NCBI RefSeq assembly: GCF_900099655.1
Contig: NZ_FNDC01000022.1
Location: 1 to 41,697 of the forward strand
DNA length: 41,697 nt
Reading direction: 5' to 3'
Source: Planococcus glaciei
GTDB lineage: Bacteria > Bacillota > Bacilli > Bacillales_A > Planococcaceae
This document shows positions 1 through 8,197 of this stretch, one piece after another. Every line of letters starts with the position of its first letter. Position 1 is the stretch's first letter. Below the pieces are notes generated by a model. The model was not told the DNA's origin. It saw only the letters and a program-made list of their open reading frames with translations, and searched no databases. The position numbers and the translations under genes are program-made.

Positions 1-2
1 AG

Positions 3-989
3 GATCAGTCCCGCAAATTGCGGAAAACCATTTATTCAGTAAACGAGTCGATGAAAGAACAGTTTCCGAAGAAGAATACAAAAGATGACCTCGAAGCAGA
101 ACTCAAGTATTGCAAGGAATTGATTGCTACGATTGAACAGGTTCCAGGCCTGTCGGCCCATCCGAAAATTGGAGAATCGCTTCGCCTGCTGGAAGAAACA
201 GTAGCGGATGACATCGAACAGGTACGCTGTTCTTCGGATGCAGATGCCCGAACCGGGCATAAAACTGCCGATACATCGTTTTTCGGCTATAAAACCCACC
301 TCGCGATGAGCGTCGAACGCCTCGTTACGGCAGCTATCGTGACCACGGGTGAAAAGAGTGACGGGAAACTCCTTCAGTCTCTTATCGAAAAAAGTTGCGC
401 TGCCGGCATCCCGGTGAATACGGTCATTGGAGATACGGCGTATTCGGAGAAAACCAATCTGCAGTATGCAGAAGATAATCACATCTGTCTTATTTCCAAA
501 TTGAACCCCAATATTACGGATGGCCATCGGAAAAAAGAAGATGAATTCGATTTCAATAAAGACGCGGGCATGTATGTCTGTAAAGCAGGCCAAATGGCGA
601 TCCGAAAAGCCCGGCAGGGAAAAAAAGGCGTCGGAACGAATCAAAAGGACACCTACTATTTTGATATCGAACGCTGTAAGCGTTGCCCGCTGCGGGAAGG
701 CTGCTACAAGGAAGGCGCCAAAAGCAAGACTTATTCGGTCTCTATTAAATCCACTGAACATGCAATCCAGCGGGATTTCCAGGAAAGTGAGTTCTTTAAA
801 AAAGCGGTCAAAGAGAGGTACAAAATCGAAGCCAAGAACAGTGAACTGAAGAATCGACACGGATATCGGGTGACTTCCGGCGTCGGATTGAACGGCATGG
901 CTTTGCAAGGCGCTATGGCGATTTTCACCGTGAACTTGAAACGAATTCTTCGATTAGTGGATGAACCTAGGGAAGCTCCAGATCAATAA
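3..989 (+). CDS. IS1182-type transposase, 5' end cut by window edge
   Basis: This is the C-terminal 328 residues of a DDE transposase. The frame is open to the first base of the window, and the first in-frame start-like codon (TTG at 18) has no Shine-Dalgarno site, so the gene very probably begins upstream. IS1182-family transposases are usually about 450-550 residues, so roughly a third is missing from view. Visible landmarks are DADARTG followed by GYKTH near the start, GDTAYS (a likely catalytic Asp), a cysteine cluster CKRCPLREGC, and RYKIEAKNSELKNRHG (a likely catalytic Glu) near the end. No frameshift is seen in the visible part, so the element may be intact. A strong terminator follows at once. 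The family assignment is by recognition of these motifs. Confidence 0.85.
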   Translation, partial: DQSRKLRKTIYSVNESMKEQFPKKNTKDDLEAELKYCKELIATIEQVPGLSAHPKIGESLRLLEETVADDIEQVRCSSDADARTGHKTADTSFFGYKTHLAMSVERLVTAAIVTTGEKSDGKLLQSLIEKSCAAGIPVNTVIGDTAYSEKTNLQYAEDNHICLISKLNPNITDGHRKKEDEFDFNKDAGMYVCKAGQMAIRKARQGKKGVGTNQKDTYYFDIERCKRCPLREGCYKEGAKSKTYSVSIKSTEHAIQRDFQESEFFKKAVKERYKIEAKNSELKNRHGYRVTSGVGLNGMALQGAMAIFTVNLKRILRLVDEPREAPDQ

Positions 990-1003
990 AAATGCAAAAA
1001 AAG

Positions 1004-1042
1004 AGTCAGAAGACAAGATTTCCTGTCTTCTGACTTTTTTTT
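1004..1042 (+). terminator. Intrinsic terminator of the transposase gene
   Basis: A perfect 12-bp stem (1004-1015 with 1024-1035) has an 8-nt loop and runs into a T tract. A second, weaker hairpin (CTCCC at 1046-1050 with GGGAG at 1062-1066, then TTTTT) follows. Either could lie close to the right end of the insertion sequence, but I could not identify the terminal inverted repeat because the left end is outside the window. Confidence 0.85.
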
Positions 1043-1120
1043 AGTCTCCCGTTGATTTAAAGGGAGGTTTTTCAGTGGCCTCGAAAATTCCAGGCCGGGT
1101 TGATTATGAGCGGATGGCAT

Positions 1121-1390
1121 CAGCCGCCTCCGCTTTTCTTATTGTCCAGCTTCGGCGGCTAGCTCCTCAGGTCGTAAGCCACTTCGGCTGTGCAGCTGAA
1201 AACATGCCGCTTCGCCAAATCGTCTTACGCCGGTCGGAGCTGACCAGCCTCCTCCGCTTTTCTTACTGTCTAGCTCCAGCACCTAGTCCCTCGAGTCGCT
1301 TCGGCCTTCCTGCAAATGGCAAAGAACACCATTTACTGTAAGTCCTCCAGCGCTTATCGGGACTGGACAGGTGCTTCCGCTTTTCTTATT
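1121..1390. repeat. Modular intergenic repeat R1, two units of about 124 bp
   Basis: The box CCGCTTTTCTT occurs at 1130, 1254 and 1377, marking two units of 124 and 123 bp. The first unit (type A) carries GTCGTAAGCCACTTCGGCTG paired with GCCGCTTCGCC and CGTCTTACG, so it can fold into a hairpin. The second (type B) carries GCAAATGGCAAAG and CCATTTACTG. The same two unit types recur at 28850-29120, 37545-37737 and 41599-41697. R1 abuts the speB stop codon and fills most of the gap between the transposase and speB. An 88-codon reading frame inside it is not a gene. Confidence 0.8.
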
Positions 1391-2258
1391 TAATCCATCC
1401 AAGAATCATTTCACGGATGAGTTTGCTTGCGGTGTTGGCTGTATGGTCGGAATGGTCATAGACCGGTGCCAGTTCTACAAGATCAAATCCGACAACGTTC
1501 ACTCCGGACGCTGCAATGGCGTGGATCGATGCCAATAGTTCGCGTGACGTGATGCCGCCTGCGTCGACTGTTCCAGTGCCTGGCGCATGCGCCGGGTCCA
1601 AGACGTCCATATCGATCGTGACATAGACATTGCGGCCTTCAAGCGTCGGCAGAATTTCTTTCAACGGCTCGAGCACTTCGAATTTCGAGATGTGCATGCC
1701 GTTTTCTTTTGCCCATTGGAATTCTTCTTTCATGCCGGAACGGATGCCGAACGAGTAGACATTAGTCGGTCCGATATGGTCCGCGATTTTACGGATCGGC
1801 GTGGAATGCGAATATTCTTCGCCTTCGTAGTTTTCGCGAAGATCGGTATGGGCATCAAAATGGATGATCGCCAAATCGTCGTATTTGCTCGCAACGGCTT
1901 TCATGACCGGCAGGGACACCAAGTGCTCGCCGCCCATGCCCATTGGGATTTTATTGTCCGCTAAAAGTGTGTGGACATACGTCTCGATTTCAAGCAGCGA
2001 TTTTTCCGGGTTGCCGAACGGCAATGGAATGTCGCCTGCGTCGAAGAATTTTACATCTTCCAGTTCGCGGTCAAGGTAAGGGCTGTATTCTTCCAGTCCG
2101 ATCGACACTTCACGGATTTTATTCGGGCCGAAACGGGAGCCCGGACGGTAGCTGACAGTCCAGTCCATCGGCATGCCGTAAAGGACCGCTTTCGATTCTT
2201 CGTAGTTCGGGTGGCTTTTGATAAATACTTTTCCTGAATACGTTTCGTCAAAGCGCAT
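1386..2258 (-). CDS. speB: Agmatinase (agmatine ureohydrolase)
   Basis: This 290-residue ureohydrolase of the arginase/agmatinase family hydrolyses agmatine to putrescine and urea in the cytosol, supplying the diamine that the adjacent spermidine synthase aminopropylates. The manganese-binding signatures are all present: GGEH, DAHTD within HFDAHTDLRENYEG, and DMDVLDPAHAPGTGT. It starts 1 nt after the speE stop codon, so the two genes form a translationally linked speE-speB operon with the same order as in B. subtilis. Repeat R1 begins directly after its TAA stop codon, and no clear terminator is seen other than that repeat. Agmatinase rather than arginase is inferred from the speE partner. 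Confidence 0.95.
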   Translation of the reverse strand: MRFDETYSGKVFIKSHPNYEESKAVLYGMPMDWTVSYRPGSRFGPNKIREVSIGLEEYSPYLDRELEDVKFFDAGDIPLPFGNPEKSLLEIETYVHTLLADNKIPMGMGGEHLVSLPVMKAVASKYDDLAIIHFDAHTDLRENYEGEEYSHSTPIRKIADHIGPTNVYSFGIRSGMKEEFQWAKENGMHISKFEVLEPLKEILPTLEGRNVYVTIDMDVLDPAHAPGTGTVDAGGITSRELLASIHAIAASGVNVVGFDLVELAPVYDHSDHTANTASKLIREMILGWIK

Positions 2259-2259
2259 C

Positions 2260-3093
2260 TTATTCGCCTGCCAGATCTTTCACGAATTTCGGCAATACGA
2301 ATGCCGCATTGTGCAATTCTTTTGTGTAGTATTTCGTTTCGATATCGCGGAAACGTTCAGCCGGCACTTCCAGCGGGTTGTATTTTTTCGAACCGATCGT
2401 GAATGCCCAAAGGCCTGATGGGTAAGTCGGGATGTTCGCCAAGTACAATTTTGTGATCGGGAAGATTTCCTTCACGTCTTTTTGCACTTGCTCAATCAAA
2501 TCGGCTTTGAACCACGGGTTGTCTGATTGTGCGACGAAAATGCCGTCTTCTTTCAAAGCTTTTGAAATTCCTGCGTAGAAGCCTTTCGTGAACAAGTTCA
2601 CTGCCGGGCCAACCGGTTCCGTGGAATCCACCATGATGACGTCGTACTTGTTTTCAGATTCTGCGATGTGCATGAAGCCGTCTCCAACGATTACGTCAAC
2701 GCGTGCGTCTTCAAGGCCTGAAGCGATTGAAGGCAAGAATTTTTTCGAGTACTCGATCACTTTGCCGTCAATGTCGACAAGCGTCGCTTTTTTCACAGAT
2801 GGGTGCTTCAGTACTTCACGGATAACGCCGCCGTCTCCGCCCCCGACAACCAGAACGTTCTCTGGATTTGGATGAGTGAACAATGGAACGTGCGCCACCA
2901 TTTCGTGATAAACGAATTCGTCTTTTTCAGACGTCATGACCATGCCGTCTAGGAATAGCATATTGCCCCATTCAGCCGTTTCTGCCATCTCCAAGTATTG
3001 GAAATCCGTTTGCTCGGTGTGAAGCGTTTTATTGATTTTCATCGTAATCCCGAAGTTCTCGGTTTGTTTTTCTGTATACCAAATTCCTGCCAT
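2260..3093 (-). CDS. speE: Spermidine synthase (polyamine aminopropyltransferase)
   Basis: This 277-residue enzyme transfers the aminopropyl group of decarboxylated S-adenosylmethionine to putrescine, giving spermidine and methylthioadenosine. Landmarks are the N-terminal beta domain ([15 protein letters not shown]), the nucleotide-binding [14 protein letters not shown] segment near residue 85, the acidic [16 protein letters not shown] strand and the [11 protein letters not shown] gate segment with a catalytic Asp. AAGGAG lies upstream of the ATG, and a promoter (TTGCAC, 16 bp, TATACT) lies 45-72 bp upstream. It is the first gene of speE-speB. The S-adenosylmethionine decarboxylase needed for its substrate is not in the window. 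Confidence 0.96.
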   Translation of the reverse strand: MAGIWYTEKQTENFGITMKINKTLHTEQTDFQYLEMAETAEWGNMLFLDGMVMTSEKDEFVYHEMVAHVPLFTHPNPENVLVVGGGDGGVIREVLKHPSVKKATLVDIDGKVIEYSKKFLPSIASGLEDARVDVIVGDGFMHIAESENKYDVIMVDSTEPVGPAVNLFTKGFYAGISKALKEDGIFVAQSDNPWFKADLIEQVQKDVKEIFPITKLYLANIPTYPSGLWAFTIGSKKYNPLEVPAERFRDIETKYYTKELHNAAFVLPKFVKDLAGE

Positions 3094-3137
3094 CTATAAT
3101 CAAACTCCTTTTCAGTCAAATTAAAACTACTTAAAAA

Positions 3138-3165
3138 AGTATAATTCTTTTCAACAAAAGTGCAA
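3138..3165 (-). promoter_or_regulatory. Predicted sigma-A promoter of speE-speB
   Basis: Reading the minus strand, TTGCAC (3165-3160) and TATACT (3143-3138) are separated by 16 bp, and the speE start is about 45 bp downstream. This gives speE its own promoter, so the upstream small RNA need not be its leader. Confidence 0.6.
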
Positions 3166-3198
3166 TAAGTTTTTGTCCCGCTTTAACGATCCGTATAA

Positions 3199-3285
3199 CT
3201 TCCGCTTTTCCGAGCGGAAGATTACGGTCCGTAAAAGCCCGACTGGATCAACTAACAATCAGGGAGGCAAGGCCCCCCCTGATTG
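3199..3285. other. Two hairpins between speE and the small RNA gene
   Basis: CTTCCGCT at 3199-3206 pairs perfectly with 3213-3220, and CAATCAGGG at 3256-3264 pairs perfectly with 3277-3285. Neither has a T tract on either strand, so they do not look like terminators. The first contains CCGCTTTTC, which resembles the box of the modular repeats. The gap between speE and the RNA holds no credible reading frame. Confidence 0.4.
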
Positions 3286-3340
3286 AGTTTCTCTTTGCAC
3301 AGTCCTCTTTACCCACTGCGCTTGCCAATATGCGCAAAAT

Positions 3341-3500
3341 AAAAAGGTTTTCTGCAGAGAGAATGCATCTCTTCACAGAAAACCTTTTTAAGCCTGATGG
3401 CACGGAGAAAGAGACATGAGGCATTGGGCTTGGGTTTGTCGCAATGGCTCACGGCACTTGTCCGCTTCACAGGTGTCCTAGCTTTCTATTTAAAAGCTGT
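3341..3500 (-). ncRNA. Predicted small RNA of about 160 nt, family not recognised
   Basis: A minus-strand unit runs from a good promoter to a strong terminator with no protein-coding capacity. The terminator is a perfect 14-bp stem (3341-3354 with 3376-3389), and on the minus strand it ends in CCTTTTTATTTT. Inside is a second hairpin, with arms 3418-3426 and 3442-3450 (8 of 9 pairs). Its 15-nt loop reads CGACAAACCCAAGCC on the minus strand. AAGCT near the 5' end could pair with GGCTT before the terminator to close the fold. C-rich loops in Gram-positive small RNAs often contact Shine-Dalgarno sites, so a trans-acting regulator is possible. A riboswitch leader of speE-speB is the alternative. 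I do not recognise a known riboswitch, 6S, tmRNA or SRP signature. Confidence 0.55.
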
Positions 3501-3506
3501 AACTAT

Positions 3507-3535
3507 AGTTTACTGCGTTTATTGGCCGACTTCAA
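3507..3535 (-). promoter_or_regulatory. Predicted sigma-A promoter of the small RNA
   Basis: On the minus strand, TTGAAG (3535-3530) and TAAACT (3512-3507) are separated by exactly 17 bp. Transcription would begin near 3500 and reach the terminator about 160 nt later. The ywhD stop codon is about 55 bp upstream. Confidence 0.6.
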
Positions 3536-3589
3536 CCGCCGAACAGAAGCAATCCAAAATGTCACAATTCGTACATTAAATTGGTTTTT

Positions 3590-4105
3590 TTATACAGTTA
3601 GCTCTTGACGAAGCTTCGGTTCACTGCGTTCCCACATTTCAGCATTATGGCTTTTCAAGTATTCCGCCAGTACCTGCTTCGAAGAATCGTCCATGTGGTC
3701 AACGATAATTTTGCGTTTCATCGATTTGTCCATCAAGTTGACATGCTCCGCCAAAATTTTGTAGCCGCGCCGTTTTTCCCGGTTCACGACCATTTCGCAA
3801 GCCGTTACACCGGCATAATAAGGGCCGGCCGGATTGAAATCGATGGTGATCCAAATCAGCCAATACGGTTTGCCGCCCGCTGAATCTTCGCGGTTCGTCG
3901 TAAACTTGATGCCCTTCTCGACTTGGCTGCGTGCATGCATGGCACCGATGTCAATAAATGCCGACTGCTCTTCGATGTCAATGAAAAGCGGGGATACGTT
4001 TTCAAGCGACAGGGATCCAATGCCATAGCCTTTGTGGCCATCTGTGGGGTCGTTTTTTATAATGGTAAATCCTACTTTTTGTTTTGGTTTTTCTTCATTA
4101 GCCAT
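3590..4105 (-). CDS. ywhD: YwhD family protein, function unknown
   Basis: This 171-residue soluble protein matches the Firmicute YwhD family, with the conserved start KVGFTIIKNDPTDGHKGYG and PYWLIWITIDFNPAGPYYAG in the middle. No catalytic motif can be assigned, and there is no signal peptide or membrane segment. I chose the ATG at 4105 because GGAGGG stands 9 nt before it; an upstream in-frame ATG at 4150 lacks a ribosome site. In B. subtilis ywhD sits beside a penicillin-binding protein gene that precedes speE-speB. Here that place is taken by noncoding DNA and the small RNA. Confidence 0.85.
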   Translation of the reverse strand: MANEEKPKQKVGFTIIKNDPTDGHKGYGIGSLSLENVSPLFIDIEEQSAFIDIGAMHARSQVEKGIKFTTNREDSAGGKPYWLIWITIDFNPAGPYYAGVTACEMVVNREKRRGYKILAEHVNLMDKSMKRKIIVDHMDDSSKQVLAEYLKSHNAEMWERSEPKLRQELTV

Positions 4106-4226
4106 GTGTACATTCCCTCCGTTCTGATATGATTGAGATATCTTCATCAAGGCTTGTATTTATTGTTAAGGATATTCCGCAATTAATTTTAACCAAGCCT
4201 AATTTAAAAAAGGAGCTGTATCTATT

Positions 4227-4415
4227 ATGCCATACGTAACTGTCAAAATGCTCGAAGGGCGCACAGAAGATCAGAAACGCGCTTTAGTTGAAAAAGTCAG
4301 TGCTGTTGTTTCCGAAACAACTGGAGCACCGATCGAAAACGTCACGGTCTTTATCGAAGATATGAAAAAAACCGATTACGGCGTTAAAGGAAAACTTTTC
4401 TCAGATATCCAATAA
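4227..4415 (+). CDS. ywhB: 4-oxalocrotonate tautomerase family protein
   Basis: This 62-residue member of the tautomerase superfamily starts MPYVTVK. Removal of the initiator Met would expose Pro-1, the catalytic base of the family, and the small hexameric type is about 62 residues. A conserved arginine (GR at residues 11-12) and the VFIEDMKKTDYGV segment also fit. The physiological substrate is unknown; B. subtilis YwhB has phenylpyruvate-type tautomerase activity in vitro. AAGGAG lies 11 nt upstream of the ATG. It is a single gene pointing away from ywhD and ends in a terminator shared with ywgA. Confidence 0.9.
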   Translation: MPYVTVKMLEGRTEDQKRALVEKVSAVVSETTGAPIENVTVFIEDMKKTDYGVKGKLFSDIQ

Positions 4416-4433
4416 AACATCCTTCAGTAAACA

Positions 4434-4458
4434 AAAACTCCCATCAAGGGAGTTTTTT
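4434..4458. terminator. Bidirectional terminator between ywhB and ywgA
   Basis: AAAACTCCC (4434-4442) pairs with GGGAGTTTT (4448-4456) around a 5-nt loop, with T-rich ends on both strands. It can end the plus-strand ywhB and the minus-strand ywfO-ywgA transcripts. Confidence 0.85.
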
Positions 4459-4953
4459 CATTTGGCTCAATTCGTCGATAAACCCGAACGCCTCTTCAAT
4501 TTCTTCTGCCGTGAAATGCAGCTTCGCTTTGACGACATGCAGTTTCTCGATTTGTTCCGTGCGCTCCAAATGGTCAAAGTACAAAAGCGTCGACGTCAAC
4601 TCCAAAAAGCGGCTGCTTTTTTCGTTCAGCTTCGCAGCAATGGCCGGATTGTCGATCACCGATTCTTTCAAGGTGCCGCGGAAGTCTTTCCCTTCCTGGG
4701 TCACATTGTATTTATAGCGGACATATGATCCTTTGTCTTCGAGCTCCTCGGACAAAAATCCCATATCGCACAATTCCTCAATGCGGGCCGTCAATTCTTC
4801 CGAATACGGGCCGTAGATGTGGAATTCGTATTTTTCCTGAAACGGCACACCCATCTTCTTTAAGATAAAAATCATTTTCTGCAATTTCTTCCGTCCGGTA
4901 ATCCCGTCCGCCGTGGCAATAAAATCCACGATTTTTGCGTGTTCCTGCAGCAA
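4444..4953 (-). CDS. ywgA: YwgA family protein, function unknown
   Basis: This 169-residue soluble protein matches the YwgA family. The N-terminal half (ITGRKKLQKMIFILKKMG, then YGPYSEELTARIEEL) resembles a winged-helix fold, as in the SocA/Panacea-like and YwgA groups, and the C-terminal third is rich in charged helices. No enzymatic motif is visible. It starts with TTG at 4953, directly after the ywfO stop codon (TAG then TTG), with GGAGGGG 5 nt upstream, so the two proteins are translationally coupled. The stop codon lies inside the shared terminator stem. A regulatory partnership with the HD-domain protein YwfO is suggested by the coupling but not proven. Confidence 0.8.
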   Translation of the reverse strand: MLQEHAKIVDFIATADGITGRKKLQKMIFILKKMGVPFQEKYEFHIYGPYSEELTARIEELCDMGFLSEELEDKGSYVRYKYNVTQEGKDFRGTLKESVIDNPAIAAKLNEKSSRFLELTSTLLYFDHLERTEQIEKLHVVKAKLHFTAEEIEEAFGFIDELSQMKKLP

Positions 4954-6258
4954 CTAGACCCCTCCTTTTCTAAGCAATTCCAATATCTTCTGTTTGGATG
5001 CTTTCTTTTTGCCATCTATTAATAATTCCGCGGGGAAATACAATTTGTAATCGGTTCTTCGTTTGCCTGAGATCGCATCCACGATTTGCGACTGCCGGGA
5101 TAATTCTTTGATTTCCCCTGAAGGCATCAGCAAATGGATCGGCAAACGTTCTTCTTCCTCGCCGGGGCGATAGAAATCGTACGGCAAATCGGACGTCGAG
5201 TCGTCGATCAAATAATATTCCGGATCGATGCCCGCTTCCCGGAACAACTGGGCAAGCTCCCCAAGTTTCCGGTAATCCTTGCCGGGATCAAAATCGACGT
5301 ACTGGAACAGCCGGCGATTGACAAAGCGGTCGCTCAAATCAGAAAGAATTGGATCGCGTTCCGTCATCCACAGCTGGAAATAGGTCATCAAGACACCTTC
5401 ATCAAGCGCCAAATAATCCTTCAACGTGAACGAGCGGTCGAAAAACGCCATAAAATGAGTGGGCGGCTGTTTGAATTTATAGCCGTTTTCACTCAGTTCC
5501 TTTGCCCGCTGCAAGATTTTCCGCAAGATGACTTCCGCGCTCCGGGCGACCGGATGGAAATACACTTGCCAGTACATCTGGTAGCGGCTCATGATGTAAT
5601 CTTCGACGGCGTGCATGCCGCTGGATTTGATGACCACCTGGTCTTCCACCGGGCGCATGACGCGGAGAATCCGCTCCATGTCAAAATGCCCGTACGAAAC
5701 CCCGGTATAGTAAGCATCCCGCTGCAGGTAATCCATGCGGTCCGCGTCAATCTGGCTCGATATTAAGGAAACAACCTGCTTGTTGGCATAGGTTTTGGCA
5801 ATGACTTCTGCCACTTTTTTCGGAAACTCCTCGCCGACTTTCAGCAGGATTTGATTGACCTCGGTGTCGCCAAGCAAGATTTCCCGGGTAAATTCCTCAT
5901 GATCAACATGGAACACTTTTTCGAACGAATGCGAAAAAGGGCCATGGCCCAGATCATGAAGAAGCGCAGCGCATAACACGACGAGCCGTTCGTCTTCATC
6001 CCATTCCGGACGGCCATGGAAAATATCGTCTGAAATTCTTCGGACGATTTCGTAAACCCCCAGCGAATGGCTAAAGCGGCTGTGTTCGGCTCCGTGGAAT
6101 ACCAAATAGGAGGTGCCAAGCTGCTTGATGCGCCGAAGACGCTGGAATTCACGGGAATTTACCAGGTCCCAAATCACTTGGTCGCGCACGTGTATGTATC
6201 GGTGAACCGGATCTTTGAAAACTTTTTCTTCAGCTAATTTTTGTGTTGCATAGCTCAC
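4954..6258 (-). CDS. ywfO: HD-domain phosphohydrolase (dGTPase-like)
   Basis: This 434-residue protein carries an N-terminal HD domain: HSRFSHSLGV supplies the first histidine, LLHDLGHGPFSHSFE the HD pair, and SQIDADRMDYLQRDAYYTG the last aspartate. This is the arrangement of dGTPase-like and YwfO phosphohydrolases that act on nucleotides, but the natural substrate is not known to me. A GTG at 6258 is chosen because GGAGGTG stands 5 nt upstream; the reading frame extends to a TTG at 6288 without a ribosome site. It follows lipL by about 60 bp and is coupled to ywgA. The order lipL-ywfO-ywgA resembles the B. subtilis ywfL-ywfO-ywgA stretch. Confidence 0.88.
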   Translation of the reverse strand: MSYATQKLAEEKVFKDPVHRYIHVRDQVIWDLVNSREFQRLRRIKQLGTSYLVFHGAEHSRFSHSLGVYEIVRRISDDIFHGRPEWDEDERLVVLCAALLHDLGHGPFSHSFEKVFHVDHEEFTREILLGDTEVNQILLKVGEEFPKKVAEVIAKTYANKQVVSLISSQIDADRMDYLQRDAYYTGVSYGHFDMERILRVMRPVEDQVVIKSSGMHAVEDYIMSRYQMYWQVYFHPVARSAEVILRKILQRAKELSENGYKFKQPPTHFMAFFDRSFTLKDYLALDEGVLMTYFQLWMTERDPILSDLSDRFVNRRLFQYVDFDPGKDYRKLGELAQLFREAGIDPEYYLIDDSTSDLPYDFYRPGEEEERLPIHLLMPSGEIKELSRQSQIVDAISGKRRTDYKLYFPAELLIDGKKKASKQKILELLRKGGV

Positions 6259-6316
6259 AGGCGCACCTCCATTTTTTCTGCGTAACAAGTATTCTACACC
6301 TTCCGGAACCTCTCAT

Positions 6317-7135
6317 TCAAGAGGTCCCCGGAAGCATTTTCTCGTTGCGTTCAACGACGCGGTTCAGGTAAAAAGCGTAAAGCTCCGTCTCCTCAGCGGT
6401 GAGCGGCTGTGGAATCGGTGCGCCGATCAATTCGTACAAATTCAGCACAACTTCCGGGACCGTGATTTCTTTGCCGAGCAATTCGCTGAGCGACGCCATC
6501 ACTTCCGGTTTTATTTCCGGATAGGCGAATTTCGTTTCTTCTCCGCCGATTCCTTTTTCGTAGAAGTTGCGGATCAATTCCGCCCGTTCCGCGCCGGAGC
6601 CTTCGACGCACAGGTACACCTGAACTGCAATGCCTTTGCGGATGCGGCGCTGGGAAATGCCGGCGAATTTTTTCCCGCCGATGCTTAAATCGTAGGAACC
6701 CGGGCAATAAGAGCCGACGATTTCATAGGCATCAATCGGCGCTTCCGGGAACAGCGCCTGCACCAGTTCCAGCATCATGTCGTAGCCGGCCGGAATGTCG
6801 ATGACGCTTTCTTTTTCTGACACCACCAAGGAAATGTTCAGCACCCCGGCGTCCAGCACGACAGCGAGGCCGCCGGAATTCCGCACAATCGGCTGGTATC
6901 CTTGTGACTGTAGATATTCCATACCCGCTCCGACATGCGGCAAACGGTGGTCCTGGATGCCGAGCACGACCGTGTCGTCATGGACCCACGTCCGTACCGT
7001 CGCCGGGCTTTTGCCGGACCCGACCAGTTCGCACAGCGTGTCATCCGCGGCGAACGATTCCAGGGCAGAACGGTTTTTTGCGCTCAAGGACTGGTCCCAG
7101 AAACGCCAAGTTGGTTGTTGTGTAAATAAAGTCAT
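6317..7135 (-). CDS. lipL: Octanoyl-[GcvH]:protein N-octanoyltransferase
   Basis: This 272-residue enzyme of the lipoate protein ligase A fold moves octanoyl groups from the glycine-cleavage H protein to the E2 subunits of 2-oxoacid dehydrogenases by amidotransfer. The catalytic Cys is in [16 protein letters not shown] (about residue 144, in place of an ATP site), with the invariant Lys about 12 residues later. [18 protein letters not shown] is the acyl-binding loop. The ATG at 7135 is preceded by GGAGAA; a GTG at 7141 overlaps that site and is not the start. Bacillus LipL has the same length and context beside ywfO. LipM and GcvH are outside the window. Confidence 0.9.
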   Translation of the reverse strand: MTLFTQQPTWRFWDQSLSAKNRSALESFAADDTLCELVGSGKSPATVRTWVHDDTVVLGIQDHRLPHVGAGMEYLQSQGYQPIVRNSGGLAVVLDAGVLNISLVVSEKESVIDIPAGYDMMLELVQALFPEAPIDAYEIVGSYCPGSYDLSIGGKKFAGISQRRIRKGIAVQVYLCVEGSGAERAELIRNFYEKGIGGEETKFAYPEIKPEVMASLSELLGKEITVPEVVLNLYELIGAPIPQPLTAEETELYAFYLNRVVERNEKMLPGTS

Positions 7136-7308
7136 GTTCACTTCTCCTCACGGGCATTTTGCGTACCTTTAGTTTACCCGACTCCCGCTCCCCTGAAAAG
7201 GCGCGGCAGCGGTGGCAAATTGGTGACAGCCATTTGTTTTGCAGGAACTTGCAGGGCCAATGTGATAAACTGATTCTGTGAGATTCAGATCAAAGGAGTG
7301 TTTGAATA

Positions 7309-8058
7309 ATGAATGAAGCTGCAATTACATTAGACGGCTGGTACGTCCTGCATGATTTCCGGTCCATGGACTGGGTATCGTGGAAAATGCTGACGGATGA
7401 AGAACGCCAATTCGCGATCGACGAATTCCAGGCATTTATGGACCGAGTGAACCAAGCTGATGAAAATAAAACAGGTGCACACGCATTGTACTCAATCGTT
7501 GGCCAAAAAGCCGACTTGATGCTGATGCTACTGCGCGAAACGATGGACGAATTGCGTGAGCTTGAAACGGAATACAATAAGCTGACATTGATCGCTTATA
7601 CGGTTCCTACGTATTCGTATGTATCGGTTGTCGAACTTTCCAACTACCTGGCTGGAAAATCAGACGAAGATCCATACCAGAACCCGCATGTCCGCGCGCG
7701 CCTGTACCCTGAACTTCAGCGTTCGCAGTACATCTGCTTCTACCCGATGGACAAACGCCGCGAAGGCGACGACAACTGGTACATGCTGCCAATGGACACA
7801 CGCAAAGAGTTGATGCTGTCCCATGGCAAAATCGGCCGCAGCTACGCCGGCAAAGTAAAACAGATCATTTCCGGTTCTGTCGGCTTTGACGACTACGAAT
7901 GGGGCGTTACTTTGTTCGCAGACGACGTTCTCCAATTCAAAAAATTGATCTACGAAATGCGCTTTGACGAAGTCAGCGCACGCTATGCAGAATTCGGTTC
8001 GTTCTACGTAGGCACACGCCTGGACGCAGAACGCACAGCGAAATTCCTGGAAGTGTAA
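7309..8058 (+). CDS. hemQ: Coproheme decarboxylase (HemQ)
   Basis: This 249-residue chlorite-dismutase-fold enzyme catalyses the last step of the coproporphyrin-dependent haem pathway of Gram-positive bacteria, converting coproheme to haem b with peroxide. Tyr145 (in [20 protein letters not shown]) matches the catalytic tyrosine of characterised HemQ proteins, and His172 ([16 protein letters not shown]) matches the iron ligand. The Gln and Arg residues around Tyr145 are also present. AGGAG lies just upstream of the ATG. In B. subtilis hemQ (ywfI) is separated from lipL by pta; here the two are divergent with no pta between them. The other haem genes are not in the window. Confidence 0.95.
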   Translation: MNEAAITLDGWYVLHDFRSMDWVSWKMLTDEERQFAIDEFQAFMDRVNQADENKTGAHALYSIVGQKADLMLMLLRETMDELRELETEYNKLTLIAYTVPTYSYVSVVELSNYLAGKSDEDPYQNPHVRARLYPELQRSQYICFYPMDKRREGDDNWYMLPMDTRKELMLSHGKIGRSYAGKVKQIISGSVGFDDYEWGVTLFADDVLQFKKLIYEMRFDEVSARYAEFGSFYVGTRLDAERTAKFLEV

Positions 8059-8063
8059 CTTGC

Positions 8064-8089
8064 AAAAACCGCCCTCAGGCGGTTTTTTT
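8064..8089 (+). terminator. Intrinsic terminator of hemQ
   Basis: AAAAACCGCC (8064-8073) pairs with GGCGGTTTTT (8078-8087) around a CTCA loop and runs into further T residues. Confidence 0.9.
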
Positions 8090-8126
8090 CATTTATAGGC
8101 GGGTTTATTTCTTGGAGCGGTCAGTT

Positions 8127-8197
8127 TACTGTTCGCTTAAGGACAAATACTGTTCGGTAGGAGTGAAAGACTGTCCGCATTTACAATCTACTGTCCG
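8127..8197. repeat. Array 0: four ACTGTYCG repeats stepping by 21, 21, 20 bp
   Basis: TACTGTTCG occurs at 8127 and 8148, GACTGTCCG at 8169 and TACTGTCCG at 8189. The sequences between the cores are not alike. The core differs from that of arrays 1-3, but the step pattern is the same as in arrays 2 and 3. A fifth site expected near 8210 is not recognisable. The 277-bp gap between hemQ and the next gene holds this array, the hemQ terminator, and a TATAAT at 8308-8313 without a convincing -35 box. Confidence 0.6.

Noticed and set aside
1075..1341. An 88-codon open frame downstream of the transposase
   Set aside because: It lies almost wholly inside repeat R1, has no clear Shine-Dalgarno or family match, and contains the repeat's hairpin arms.
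3397..3579. A 60-codon open frame between speE and ywhD
   Set aside because: It runs antisense over the predicted small RNA, has no ribosome site and no recognisable sequence.
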